Position numbers and translations under genes: made by a program. From contig JAZRKE010000082.1 in assembly GCA_045646145.1 (NCBI GenBank), positions 6,801-70,800 on the forward strand: a stretch of 64,000 nucleotides of DNA, given 5' to 3'. This stretch comes from SIG565 sp045646145. Lineage in GTDB: Bacteria; Bacillota; Clostridia; Oscillospirales; Acutalibacteraceae. Shown piece by piece: positions 25,757 to 34,615 of the stretch (positions are counted from its first letter, which is position 1; every line of letters starts with the position of its first letter). Below the pieces are notes generated by a model. That model was given only the letters and a program-made list of their open reading frames with translations, ran no database searches and had not been told where the DNA came from.

Positions 25757-26438
25757 CCGATTAATAACCCTGCTTAGTGCCGATTTCGGACTTATCCGAG
25801 CGTTTGTTTCGGGAGGAAAAAAGCCTACACATAAAAATCATGCTGCAACAAGTCTTTTTTGTTACTGTGATTTTTTATTAACGACTTCAGGTGATACATA
25901 TAAAGTTAAAGAAGCCACCCTTATTTCAAGTTTTTTTAATCTCAGTTCTAATATTTTATCACTTAGTCTTGCACAATATTTTTGTGAACTTGCGGGGACT
26001 CTGGCTCCCGAGGATTCTTCGGCAAATGAGCATCTCAGATTAACACTCAACACGCTGAATTTCTTATGTGAGGGAGAAAAATCCCAATACCTTTTGAAAG
26101 CTATTTTCGAAATGCGAATTTTATCAATTTCCGGTTATATGCCAGAGCTTGTAGGTTGTGCGGAGTGTGGAATATTTGATGATGATATTATGTGCTTTTA
26201 TTATGAAGACGGCGCGCTTTTGTGCCACAATTGTATGATAGATGGCAAATTTGCTTATATCGATAAGACAATTCTGTCATCAATGAGACACATAATTTAT
26301 TCAAAATTCAATAAATTGTTTAATTTTACCGTTCCTGCGGAGTCGGCACTGAAATTAAGTAAAATTACAGAAGAATACATGCTTTATCAGACCGACCGTA
26401 ATTATCAAACACTTAACTTCTATAAGAGTCTAATTTAG
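25701..26438 (+). CDS. recO: DNA repair protein RecO
   Basis: RecO is the recombination mediator that loads RecA on SSB-coated DNA with RecR (245 residues). The N-terminal OB fold shows ALVIKVMDVKENDRLITLLS and GGKKPTHK. A C-terminal zinc site is formed by GCAECG and LLCHNC. AGGAGG precedes the ATG and lies inside the yqzL-like gene. mutS2 follows 9 bases later. Confidence 0.93.
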   Translation: MQKSTKALVIKVMDVKENDRLITLLSADFGLIRAFVSGGKKPTHKNHAATSLFCYCDFLLTTSGDTYKVKEATLISSFFNLSSNILSLSLAQYFCELAGTLAPEDSSANEHLRLTLNTLNFLCEGEKSQYLLKAIFEMRILSISGYMPELVGCAECGIFDDDIMCFYYEDGALLCHNCMIDGKFAYIDKTILSSMRHIIYSKFNKLFNFTVPAESALKLSKITEEYMLYQTDRNYQTLNFYKSLI

Positions 26439-26447
26439 GAGTAATTT

Positions 26448-28823
26448 ATGTCTAACGATATTAAAAATTTCAATACATTAGAGCTTGATAAGGTTTTACA
26501 GATGCTTTCTAATGAAATTTCCTTACCTTCTGCAGCAGAAAATGCAAAGCAAATTTTGCCTGAGTTTGACGAGGATAAGGTTATTTATCTGCTTAATAAA
26601 ACCTATGCTGCTTATAAACTTTTAGCCATTAGTGTAACGCCGTCTTTTTCCGCTGCCGCCGATAACTCCGAGGCTTTAAAGCGCGCGGTTTTAGGTGGGG
26701 TACTTAATGAAGCGGAGCTATTATCGGTAGCAAAAACTCTGCAGGTTGTAAGAAGTCTTAAAGTTTGGCGAGAGAATGTAAATATTGGCGAGAAAACCTG
26801 TATTGATGGATATTTTGAAAACCTTATACCAAATAAATTTTTGGAGGATAAAATTTTTCTCTGCATTAAAAACGACGGCACTGTGAGTGATAATGCGTCA
26901 GATACTTTATTCGATATACGCCGTAAAATTTCTGCATCTGAAAATAAAATTCGTGAAAAGCTCGATAAAACAATTCGTGGAGTACAGTCGAAATTCCTCC
27001 AGGAAAGCCTTGTTACCCAGCGCGACGGTAGGTTCGTTGTTCCGGTGAAAAGTGAATGCAGGGGAAATTTTCCGGGAATTGTGCATGATACCTCGGCATC
27101 GGGAGCCACTTTATTTATTGAACCTATGGCTATTGTTGAAATTAATAACGATATCCGCGTTTTAAAGGGAAAGGAAAAGGACGAAATTGCGCGAATTTTA
27201 GCTGAACTATCAGCCCTTGTTGCTGAGCATGGTGATGCAATTCTCAATTCCTACAGAATTATTACTGAACTTGCTTTAATATTCGGCAAGGCTTCATTAG
27301 CGTATAAAATGCGTGCTACTATGCCTAAAATTAATTCTAAAGGCAGAATTGTTTTGAATAAAGCGCGCCATCCGCTTATTAATCCCGAGAGCGTTGTACC
27401 GATTTCGGTTACACTTGGAACAAATTATAACAGTCTTGTTATAACAGGGCCTAATACAGGCGGTAAAACGGTTACTCTTAAAACTATCGGGCTTTTAACG
27501 CTAATGGCTATGTGCGGATTAATGGTACCATGTGATGATAATAGTGAAATTTCTGTTTTCGATAAAATTCTTGTTGATATTGGTGATGAACAAAGCATAG
27601 AACAGTCCTTATCGACATTTTCATCGCATATGGTTAATGTTATTTCCATTATTGAAACCGCAACACCCTTTAGTCTTGTTTTGATTGATGAATTGGGCTC
27701 AGGAACAGACCCAATTGAAGGCGCAGCACTTGCCACCGCAATTCTTAAGTGCCTTTACAAAAAAGGTGCCAGAATTGCAGCTACTACCCATTATGCAGAG
27801 CTTAAAAGCTATGCACTTACAACTGAGGGTGTTGAGAACGCAAGCTGTGAATTCGATGTTGAAACCTTAAAGCCTACATACCGACTTTTAGTAGGCGTTC
27901 CTGGACGTTCGAATGCGTTTGCGATTTCTGAAAAATTAGGTCTCGATTCCACCATTATTGATGAGGCCAAATCCTTTATAAAAGAGGAAGACAGAAAGTT
28001 TGAAAATATCATTTCAGCTCTCGAAAAAGAGCGGAGCGATGCTGAAAAACGCTTGAACGAGGTAGAACAATTAAAAATTAAACTTATTGAACAAAAAAAG
28101 ACTGCTCAAGCAAAGCTTGAACAGGCCGAGAAAAAATATAATGAGATTCTTGACAAGGCTAAAAATGATGCTTCGTACATTATAGATAACGCCCGTTATA
28201 AATCTAATGCCTTGTTGAATGAACTTGAGGATATTAAGAGGCAAATTAATTCTGAAAATTCTGCAGAGGCTATACGCCGTGCAAAATTACTTGCTAAAAA
28301 TCAGATTAATTCGATGCTTGATGAGGCAAATCCCGTAAAAGAACGATTAAATTCCGATTATAAATTACCCAGAGCTTTAATATCCGGTGATAATGTAAAA
28401 ATTATTGACCTTGACAGAGAGGGTGTCGTAACCGAAATTTCCGACAAAAATGAAAAAGCACTTATTGCATCAGGTAATATGAAAATTTGGGTTGGTTTTG
28501 ATAATCTGATGCTTATGGAAATGAAACATAAAGATAAACATAATTACTCGGTTAAAATGCCTTCAAAACTTGATAAAACCGCCACTACCGAAATTGACAT
28601 AAGAGGTCTTGCCTCGGATGAGGCGATAATAGAACTGGGTAGATTTATCGATAATGCAGTTCTGACAGGAATTAACACGGTTACCATTATTCACGGTAAG
28701 GGGACAGGAGTGCTGCGCACGGCAGTGCATAAATACCTGCGGAGCAATAAGTTTATCAAAAATTTTCGAATTGGTCTTTTTGGTGAAGGTGAAAATGGTG
28801 TTACAATTGCTGAAATTAAATAG
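26448..28823 (+). CDS. mutS2: Endonuclease MutS2
   Basis: MutS2 is a MutS-family ATPase with a Smr nuclease tail (791 residues). The ATPase shows TGPNTGGKTVTLKTIG and Walker B LVLIDELGSGTDP. A long coiled coil follows (~520-620). The C-terminal Smr domain shows EIDIRGLASDEA and VTIIHGKGTGVLRTAVH. Known roles are suppression of recombination and ribosome-collision splitting. It is the last gene of the phoH-ybeY-era-recO block and ends at a terminator. Confidence 0.95.
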   Translation: MSNDIKNFNTLELDKVLQMLSNEISLPSAAENAKQILPEFDEDKVIYLLNKTYAAYKLLAISVTPSFSAAADNSEALKRAVLGGVLNEAELLSVAKTLQVVRSLKVWRENVNIGEKTCIDGYFENLIPNKFLEDKIFLCIKNDGTVSDNASDTLFDIRRKISASENKIREKLDKTIRGVQSKFLQESLVTQRDGRFVVPVKSECRGNFPGIVHDTSASGATLFIEPMAIVEINNDIRVLKGKEKDEIARILAELSALVAEHGDAILNSYRIITELALIFGKASLAYKMRATMPKINSKGRIVLNKARHPLINPESVVPISVTLGTNYNSLVITGPNTGGKTVTLKTIGLLTLMAMCGLMVPCDDNSEISVFDKILVDIGDEQSIEQSLSTFSSHMVNVISIIETATPFSLVLIDELGSGTDPIEGAALATAILKCLYKKGARIAATTHYAELKSYALTTEGVENASCEFDVETLKPTYRLLVGVPGRSNAFAISEKLGLDSTIIDEAKSFIKEEDRKFENIISALEKERSDAEKRLNEVEQLKIKLIEQKKTAQAKLEQAEKKYNEILDKAKNDASYIIDNARYKSNALLNELEDIKRQINSENSAEAIRRAKLLAKNQINSMLDEANPVKERLNSDYKLPRALISGDNVKIIDLDREGVVTEISDKNEKALIASGNMKIWVGFDNLMLMEMKHKDKHNYSVKMPSKLDKTATTEIDIRGLASDEAIIELGRFIDNAVLTGINTVTIIHGKGTGVLRTAVHKYLRSNKFIKNFRIGLFGEGENGVTIAEIK

Positions 28824-28843
28824 CAGAGGATTTTCCTCTGCTA
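28821..28843. terminator. Terminator of mutS2
   Basis: TAGCAGAGG and CCTCTGCTA (28835-28843) form a hairpin followed by TTTTTT. The mutS2 stop is part of the 5' arm. The convergent reductase ends 8 bases later and may share it. Confidence 0.85.
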
Positions 28844-28850
28844 TTTTTTG

Positions 28851-29588
28851 CTATATTGTAAGACCACCATCAACACAGATGGTTTGTCCTGTAATGTAAT
28901 CGGCGCCGCTGGAAGCTAAGAAATATGCCGTTTTTGCAATCTCTAAGGTGTTGCCGATTCTGCCGATGGGTAACTCATTAACAAAATCCGCAATTTCATC
29001 AGGTGTTAAATGTGCGTTCATTTGGGTGTCTATCATGCCGGGAGCAATGCAGTTAACCGTTATACCACTAGGTCCCATTTCTTTAGCAAGTGCTTTGGTA
29101 AGACCTATAATACCTGCCTTTGATGCTGAATAATGTGCTTCACAAGAAGCTCCGGAAAGGCCCCAAGCAGAAGAAATGTTAATAATTTTACCCGACTTAT
29201 TCTCTATCATATGCGGCAGCACAGCCTGGCAGCAATTAAAGGTTCCAGTTAAATTTACATTAAGCATAGTGTCCCACTCATGCTCGCTGATATCTGTAAA
29301 AAGTTTTTGAGAAGAAACACCAGCATTATTGATAAGAACATCAACCTTGCCGAATTTGTAAATGGCTTCCTTAATTAGTAAATCGGCTTCAAGTTTATTA
29401 GTAACATTGACCTTGTGCGCATAAACCGAATGACCGCTCTGCGATAGGGAATTGCGAAGTAGGAATGCCGACTCTGCAGAGTTATTATAGCCGATTACCA
29501 CATTCCAACCTTGTTCAGCAAAATAAATTGCCGTGTGAGCTCCAATGCCCTTTGAAGCGCCAGTAATAACAACCGTCTTATTTTCCAT
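28851..29588 (-). CDS. Short-chain dehydrogenase/reductase, FabG-like
   Basis: This 245-residue NAD(P)-dependent reductase has cofactor motif TGASKGIGAHTA, NNAG at ~86 and the catalytic Ser-Tyr-Lys set in NISSAWG and HYSASKAG. The end ITGQTICVDGGLTI is typical of 3-oxoacyl-ACP reductases. It is not in a fatty acid cluster, so the substrate is open. The second of two close ATGs (29588) has AAGGGG at the right distance, and the first (29594) does not. It stands alone. Confidence 0.82.
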   Translation of the reverse strand: MENKTVVITGASKGIGAHTAIYFAEQGWNVVIGYNNSAESAFLLRNSLSQSGHSVYAHKVNVTNKLEADLLIKEAIYKFGKVDVLINNAGVSSQKLFTDISEHEWDTMLNVNLTGTFNCCQAVLPHMIENKSGKIINISSAWGLSGASCEAHYSASKAGIIGLTKALAKEMGPSGITVNCIAPGMIDTQMNAHLTPDEIADFVNELPIGRIGNTLEIAKTAYFLASSGADYITGQTICVDGGLTI

Positions 29589-29764
29589 AACCATACCCCT
29601 TAAAAGTTTATCTATCTGAAATTATATCATATACATGCATTTAAATCAATTAATTTTTTAAAGCAAAATACAATAAATTGGGTTAGGCTGATAGAGGGAA
29701 TCCCTACATATTGTGCGGTTTACATAAAAAGTTCACATAATATATTTTTTATTAAAAATTCTTG

Positions 29765-29792
29765 TTGACATAATCTAAAATTGGTGTATAAT
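29765..29792 (+). promoter_or_regulatory. Strong sigma-A promoter upstream of spoIIM
   Basis: TTGACA (29765-29770), 16 bases, TATAAT (29787-29792): both hexamers are perfect. It lies ~190 bases before spoIIM and drives a unit that meets a terminator-like hairpin ~50 bases later. Confidence 0.75.
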
Positions 29793-29858
29793 AGTAATTA
29801 ATAAAGGATTTCTCAGGGTAAAAATCGCACTCAGTGTGATTTTTTATTTTGCCTGTAG
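29793..29858 (+). promoter_or_regulatory. Leader with early terminator hairpin upstream of spoIIM (attenuator or small RNA)
   Basis: AATCGCAC (29823-29830) pairs with GTGTGATT (29834-29841), with one G-U pair, and is followed by a T run. The stem can be extended outward by CAGG and CCTG around A- and T-runs. A transcript from the promoter at 29765 would be ~50 nt. The rest of the 29589-29980 gap shows only a candidate SigE promoter near 29931-29959 (AATAT, 15 bases, CATATAAAT) and the spoIIM ribosome site. Confidence 0.5.
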
Positions 29859-29980
29859 GTTACATAACAACATAATTTTTACTGTATATTGATGTTGGGC
29901 GCTGAGTTTTAACTAAATATTGTGTTCAGTAATATCTTGTCCTTCTGTTTCATATAAATTTATAAACGGAGGAATAAAAT

Positions 29981-30610
29981 ATGAGAAAATCAGCGATTGT
30001 CAATCTAAATTCATCAAAATTTGTAACAACATTTAAACAAAACTATTTAGTTATAATTTTTTCGGTAGTTTATGTTTTGGGAATTATCTTAGGAACCTTT
30101 TTTGTATCGAAGAATACTAGTATATCAGCCGTCACTTCAGACACATTTTCAGATTATCTGATAAGTCGCCAGTCGGTTGGGTTTTTCAAAATTTTTCTGA
30201 CTTCATTTTCAGATTTATTGCCCTTTGCTTTAGCAGTTTTTTTATGCGGTACTTCTCTTGTTGGGGTTGCTTTAATTCCTGTGGCTTTAGCCTTTAAGGG
30301 TATTACCTTAGGTGCTTTTTCAGGGTATCTATATTCAACATATTTGTTGAAGGGAATTGCTTTTAATGCCTTGATGCTTATCCCTACAAATCTTATTGCC
30401 GCCGTGGCATTGATTGTATGCGGTAGAATTTCTTTTGATTTTTCGCTTGTGCTTATACGAGCTTCAATACCGCGAGGGCAATCGGTTAATCTATATAATA
30501 ACTTTCAGACATACTGCAAAAGTTTTGCAATCAGCTTGGTGTTTTTTGTTTTATCTGCGCTCATAGATGCATTAATGTCGGTAGGTTTTATGAAATTATT
30601 TACTTTTTAA
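29981..30610 (+). CDS. spoIIM: Stage II sporulation protein M
   Basis: SpoIIM is part of the SpoIID-M-P complex that thins septal peptidoglycan during forespore engulfment. The 209-residue protein has about five membrane segments and the family motif FLCGTSLVGVALIPVALAFKG, cut here as GTSLVGVALIPVALAFKG. ACGGAGGA precedes the ATG. A Xer recombinase gene follows after 14 bases, the same neighbour as in Bacillus (spoIIM near ripX). Mother-cell SigE expression is known in the family. Confidence 0.85.
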   Translation: MRKSAIVNLNSSKFVTTFKQNYLVIIFSVVYVLGIILGTFFVSKNTSISAVTSDTFSDYLISRQSVGFFKIFLTSFSDLLPFALAVFLCGTSLVGVALIPVALAFKGITLGAFSGYLYSTYLLKGIAFNALMLIPTNLIAAVALIVCGRISFDFSLVLIRASIPRGQSVNLYNNFQTYCKSFAISLVFFVLSALIDALMSVGFMKLFTF

Positions 30611-30624
30611 AGGATGTGAAAACT

Positions 30625-31512
30625 ATGAACGGCTATGCTTCGGATTTTACCTATTATCTTAAAAATATCAAAAAGTCTTCTGCCAGCACAGTCGATTCAT
30701 ATTCACGTGATATTATAAAGTTTGAAAACTTTTGTACTGCTTCTAACGTTAAAAATATTTCCGATATAACATCGGAATTTATCAAAAAGTACACAGGATA
30801 TATGTTATCAAATGGTCAGAGTGAAGCTTCTGTTTCAAGAAGTTTTGCATCTCTGCGCTGTTATTTTAAATATTTAGTTACTAATAAAGTTATTAACGAA
30901 TCTCCAATGTCAAATATCACACAAATTCATTCGGTTAAGAAACTACCTGAAATTCTTACGAATAAAGAGGTAATAACTCTGCTTAATCAGCCTGTAGGTA
31001 ACGATTTTAAAAGCTGCAGAGATAAGGCTATGCTTGAACTTTTATATGCAACAGGAATTAAGGTTTCGGAGCTGATATCCTTAAAGCTTTCAGATATTAA
31101 TTTAAATATTGGTATTCTTCATTTAAGAAATCAGAAAAGTGAGAGAATTATACCGATTTATCCGGAAGCCATTAAAGCAATTTCAAAATACATAAATAAT
31201 GTGAGAATTTTCTTAGTAAGTGATGAGGATAATGAATATCTGTTTACTAATATGAACGGACAAGTTATGACGCGTCAGGGATTTTGGAAAATTATCAAGC
31301 AGTATGCGTCTCAAGCAAAAATTAAAAAGGATATTACTCCTCATACTTTGCGCCACTCTTTTGCAGCACATCTGCTTGAAAACGGTGCTCAGCTTACCGA
31401 TATTAAAGAAATGCTTGGACACTCTGATATTTCATCTACACAGATTTATGCTCAGATAATGAAAAATAAATATGCCGCTGCATATAAAAAGTATCATCCT
31501 ATGGCAAGATAA
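30625..31512 (+). CDS. Tyrosine recombinase, XerD-like, with Arg I replaced by Lys
   Basis: This 295-residue phage-integrase-family protein has an N-terminal SAM-like domain (~1-105) and a catalytic domain. It keeps K171, H240 and R243 (PHTLRHSFAAH), H266 (LGHSDISSTQIYAQ) and the nucleophile Y275. The first catalytic Arg, normally in ATGxRVSEL, is Lys here (ATGIKVSEL, K146, codon AAG). Dif resolution may be the job of the second Xer protein at 62361. ATG 30625 is preferred over GTG 30616, which overlaps the AGGATG site. A terminator follows. Confidence 0.85.
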   Translation: MNGYASDFTYYLKNIKKSSASTVDSYSRDIIKFENFCTASNVKNISDITSEFIKKYTGYMLSNGQSEASVSRSFASLRCYFKYLVTNKVINESPMSNITQIHSVKKLPEILTNKEVITLLNQPVGNDFKSCRDKAMLELLYATGIKVSELISLKLSDINLNIGILHLRNQKSERIIPIYPEAIKAISKYINNVRIFLVSDEDNEYLFTNMNGQVMTRQGFWKIIKQYASQAKIKKDITPHTLRHSFAAHLLENGAQLTDIKEMLGHSDISSTQIYAQIMKNKYAAAYKKYHPMAR

Positions 31513-31544
31513 AACGACTTGAAGACTTAAATCTCCAAGTCGTT
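31513..31544. terminator. Bidirectional terminator
   Basis: AACGACTTG (31513-31521) pairs with CAAGTCGTT (31536-31544), between the convergent xer-like gene and the 85-residue gene. Confidence 0.75.
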
Positions 31545-31547
31545 ATT

Positions 31548-31805
31548 TTATTCAAATATAACTGTAATTTTAATTATTTTATCTGATTTAAAAATCACGG
31601 TGGAGAGTGGGGAAGTATGGAGTTTTATTGAAATAAAATCGGAACCCACCTTAATTAATTGCCCGTAAATCTCATTTACTGAATTAGGGGTTAAATATTC
31701 TACCTTAATTTTTTTGCCGATATGGTTTTTTAGGTGTTCACTATGTGTTTGCGGAAGGTTCATAAAGGCGGTTTTTGATATGTTCTTATGGTTTTGAATA
31801 TTCAC
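31548..31805 (-). CDS. Small beta-barrel-like hypothetical protein (85 aa)
   Basis: A GTG start at 31805 follows AAGGAA. After a ~25-residue polar N-terminus the sequence HLKNHIGKKIKVEYL, IYGQLIKVGSDFISIKL, TVIFKSDKIIKITVIF has the strand pattern of an Sm/SH3-like small barrel, similar in outline to DUF2642-type spore proteins. No signal peptide or membrane segment is present. The family is not recognised with certainty. It stands between two bidirectional terminators, so it is a single-gene unit. Confidence 0.5.
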   Translation of the reverse strand: MNIQNHKNISKTAFMNLPQTHSEHLKNHIGKKIKVEYLTPNSVNEIYGQLIKVGSDFISIKLHTSPLSTVIFKSDKIIKITVIFE

Positions 31806-31862
31806 AGTATCATTCCTTTATAGTTTTTTATTATTATATTCAATATACGTTAAAATGTTAAA

Positions 31863-31884
31863 AGAGCGACTGGCCAGTCGCTCT
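31863..31884. terminator. Terminator of the pot operon
   Basis: AGAGCGACTGG pairs with CCAGTCGCTCT, with T runs on both sides. It sits 4 bases beyond the potD stop. Confidence 0.85.
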
Positions 31885-31887
31885 TTT

Positions 31888-32994
31888 TTAGTGCAGTTTA
31901 ATATCTATCCATAAATTTTCGTAATAAAATCTTGTATCGGGGTCAATGTCGGTAAAATACTGAGTAATAGGCTTGTTTTCATCTGCCGGATAGAGAATTT
32001 CGTTCTCATAATAGTAATATTCTGGATTGTTAACAACAGCAGTATTCGGGGAAGCATAACCAATATATTCACCGTTAGCAAGGGCAATATCAGGCTCTAA
32101 AAGGAAATTAATAAACATCATGGCCGCTTCGAAGTTTTGAGTAGAGGTCGGCACACAGATAGCATCAACGAAAATATTGGTGCCCTCTTTTGGATAGACA
32201 AATTCGAGATCTTCGTTAATTTCCTTCATTGTAAGGTAATCACCTGCATAATATGGGGCAATGGCAGCCTCACCTGTCTCCATTTTACCGTAAACCTCAT
32301 CCATTACATAAGACTGTAAAATAGGCTTCTGAGAAATCAGCAAGTCTTTTGCTTTATCCCAGTCTGATTTATTGGTAGAGTTGATATTCTGTCCCAGTCT
32401 GAACTGTGCAATAGCAAAGGCATCGCGGGGATTATTAAACATCAAAATATTATCCTTATATTGCTCATCCCATAAAATAGACCAACTATCGACAGGTGTT
32501 TTTACAATTGCAGAATTATAGATAATTCCTACCATACCAATACTGTATGGAACGGTGTATTCATTATTAATATCGTAGTAGATATTTTTATATTCTTCAT
32601 CTATTAAATCATAGTTGGTGATATATGAGAAATCAAGTTTTTTAAGCATATTCTCATTTTTGAGTCGCTCAATCATATAATCGGATGGAATGATAATATC
32701 GTATGATACGCCACCATTTTTAAGTTGAGAATACATTGTTTCGTTACTGTCAAAGGTGGTGTAATTCACATTAATACCTGTTAATTTTTCGAATTCGAGT
32801 TCAACATTGATAGAGTCCTCTCCGCCGTCGGAAATATACTCTCCCCAGTTATAAACATTGAGAGTAGTTCCAGCAAGGTGGATAGAATATTCACCTCGTA
32901 AATTAAGCTCTGCATATTCATATCCGCAACCGGAAAAGCATGATAAAATTATAACAGCCGTTAAAACAAGGGCTACAAATTTAAAATACTTCAT
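31888..32994 (-). CDS. potD: Spermidine/putrescine ABC transporter substrate-binding lipoprotein
   Basis: PotD captures polyamines outside the membrane. A signal peptide ends in lipobox LSCFSGC. The mature part shows LNVYNWGEYI near the start, SDYMIERLKNENML, and WSILWDEQYKDNILMFNNPRD, the PotD/PotF pattern. Length 368 residues. It is the last gene of potABCD and overlaps potC by 4 bases. Confidence 0.93.
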   Translation of the reverse strand: MKYFKFVALVLTAVIILSCFSGCGYEYAELNLRGEYSIHLAGTTLNVYNWGEYISDGGEDSINVELEFEKLTGINVNYTTFDSNETMYSQLKNGGVSYDIIIPSDYMIERLKNENMLKKLDFSYITNYDLIDEEYKNIYYDINNEYTVPYSIGMVGIIYNSAIVKTPVDSWSILWDEQYKDNILMFNNPRDAFAIAQFRLGQNINSTNKSDWDKAKDLLISQKPILQSYVMDEVYGKMETGEAAIAPYYAGDYLTMKEINEDLEFVYPKEGTNIFVDAICVPTSTQNFEAAMMFINFLLEPDIALANGEYIGYASPNTAVVNNPEYYYYENEILYPADENKPITQYFTDIDPDTRFYYENLWIDIKLH

Positions 32995-33794
32995 CGTTTC
33001 TGTACCCCCTTATCAAGACTTTTATTACTTACTATATTGTAAAGCAGTAAAAGAACGAAAATTACGCCAAACATAATTGTTGAGAGGGCATAGGTATCGG
33101 GAGTAACGGTTTTTTTGGTCATATTGTAAATTACAATAGGCAAAGTCTGATAATGTCCGCAGGTGAAATAACTAATAACAAAATCGTCGAGGGAAAGTGT
33201 GAAAGCCATAATAAATCCACTGAAAATACCGGACGAAATGGATGGGACTATCACCTTAAAAAATGCCTGTAGAGGAGTGCATCCAAGGTCTAAAGCGGCT
33301 TCGGAAAGATTAGAATCTGTTTGTTTTAGTTTTGGCATTACCGAAAGGATTACATAGGGTAAATTAAAGGTAATGTGGGCAATAAGCACCGTTAAAAAGC
33401 CTAATGACTCGTTAACACCGATAATTTTACCGAGAAATACGAATAAAAGCATTAGAGAAATACCTGTTACAATATCGGCATTCATCATAGGTATATTGGT
33501 TATCGATAGTATTATATTTTGTGAGATTTTTTTACGAAGTGAAAGAATTCCCACACTTGCTGCCGTTCCGATAACTGTCGAAATAATTGCCGACAATATT
33601 GCGATTCTAAAGGTATGCTCAAGTGCCGTCAGCATAGTGCTGTTTGAGGCAAGTTCCTTGTACCAATCAAGTGAAAAACCTTCAAACACCCATACACTGC
33701 CCGAAGAATTGAATGAAAAAATGACCATAACTGCAATCGGTGCATAAAGAAAAATGAGAATAAGTGCGGTATAAAATTTAGAGAGGGTTTTCAT
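32991..33794 (-). CDS. potC: Spermidine/putrescine ABC transporter permease PotC
   Basis: This membrane permease (267 residues, about six spans) carries the ATPase-contacting EAA motif EAALDLGCTPLQAFFKVIVP at residues ~166-185. The N-terminus YAPIAVMVIFSFNSSGS is typical of PotC. It overlaps potB and potD by 4 bases at each end (ATGA), so the operon is translationally coupled. Confidence 0.93.
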   Translation of the reverse strand: MKTLSKFYTALILIFLYAPIAVMVIFSFNSSGSVWVFEGFSLDWYKELASNSTMLTALEHTFRIAILSAIISTVIGTAASVGILSLRKKISQNIILSITNIPMMNADIVTGISLMLLFVFLGKIIGVNESLGFLTVLIAHITFNLPYVILSVMPKLKQTDSNLSEAALDLGCTPLQAFFKVIVPSISSGIFSGFIMAFTLSLDDFVISYFTCGHYQTLPIVIYNMTKKTVTPDTYALSTIMFGVIFVLLLLYNIVSNKSLDKGVQKR

Positions 33795-34615
33795 AGTATA
33801 ACACCCTCCTCTTCATCCGAATATCGGTTCATTACCGCTAAGCATAAAAGAATAAGTAACATTAGTACGAGAGAAATAGCCGATGCTACATTATAGAAAT
33901 CGGGACCTAAATTAAAGAGATATTCAATTGCATCACCGATAAACATAGTCTTGTTTCCGCCGAGTTTCTGGGTAATATAGAAAGTGCTGACAGAAGGTAC
34001 AAACACCATTGTAATTCCCGATACAACACCTGGGAGCGTTAGGGGAAAAATTACTTTTGCAAGGGTTTTAAACCTGTTGCAGCCTAAATCTTCTGCCGCT
34101 TCTAAAAGAGAACGGTCGATTTTAGTCATTGATGTGTAAATTGGTAATACCATATACGGCAGAAAATCATACACCATACCTAGAATTACTGCTCCCGGTG
34201 TATTAATAAGCTTAAGGGGCGCGATACCTAGTTTGCCTAAAAATGTATTGATAAGACCTGTGTTTGCGAGTATTGAAATCCAGGAATAGGTTCTGATAAG
34301 GAAGTTCATCCACATGGGGAAGATTACAAGCATTAATATTACTCGCTGTGAACTTATCTTCATTTTAGTCATAAAATACGCTAAAGGGTAAGCGATGAAG
34401 AAGGTAATTACTGTTGCAAAAAAGGCATATAAAATAGATAAGCCAAAAGCCTTTTTGTATTTACCGAGTGTAGTAATATTTGCAAGGGTGAAAACACCGG
34501 AAGAATCGGTAAATGAATAATATATCATCATTAAAAGCGGAACTATTATGAAAATTGCAGCCCAAAGGTAATATGGCGCTGCTACAATACGGCTGCCAAA
34601 GCTCTTTTTTCTCAA
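33791..34615 (-). CDS. potB: Spermidine/putrescine ABC transporter permease PotB
   Basis: This is the second permease (274 residues, about six spans). It has the EAA loop EAAEDLGCNRFKTLAKVIFP and the PotB-like LLIRTYSWISIL-type segment (NFLIRTYSWISILANTG). ATGA overlaps connect it to potA and potC. Confidence 0.93.
   Translation of the reverse strand: MRKKSFGSRIVAAPYYLWAAIFIIVPLLMMIYYSFTDSSGVFTLANITTLGKYKKAFGLSILYAFFATVITFFIAYPLAYFMTKMKISSQRVILMLVIFPMWMNFLIRTYSWISILANTGLINTFLGKLGIAPLKLINTPGAVILGMVYDFLPYMVLPIYTSMTKIDRSLLEAAEDLGCNRFKTLAKVIFPLTLPGVVSGITMVFVPSVSTFYITQKLGGNKTMFIGDAIEYLFNLGPDFYNVASAISLVLMLLILLCLAVMNRYSDEEEGVIL

Noticed and set aside
26612..27247. 211-codon minus-strand frame inside mutS2
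   Set aside because: Ser-rich antisense shadow of a conserved gene.
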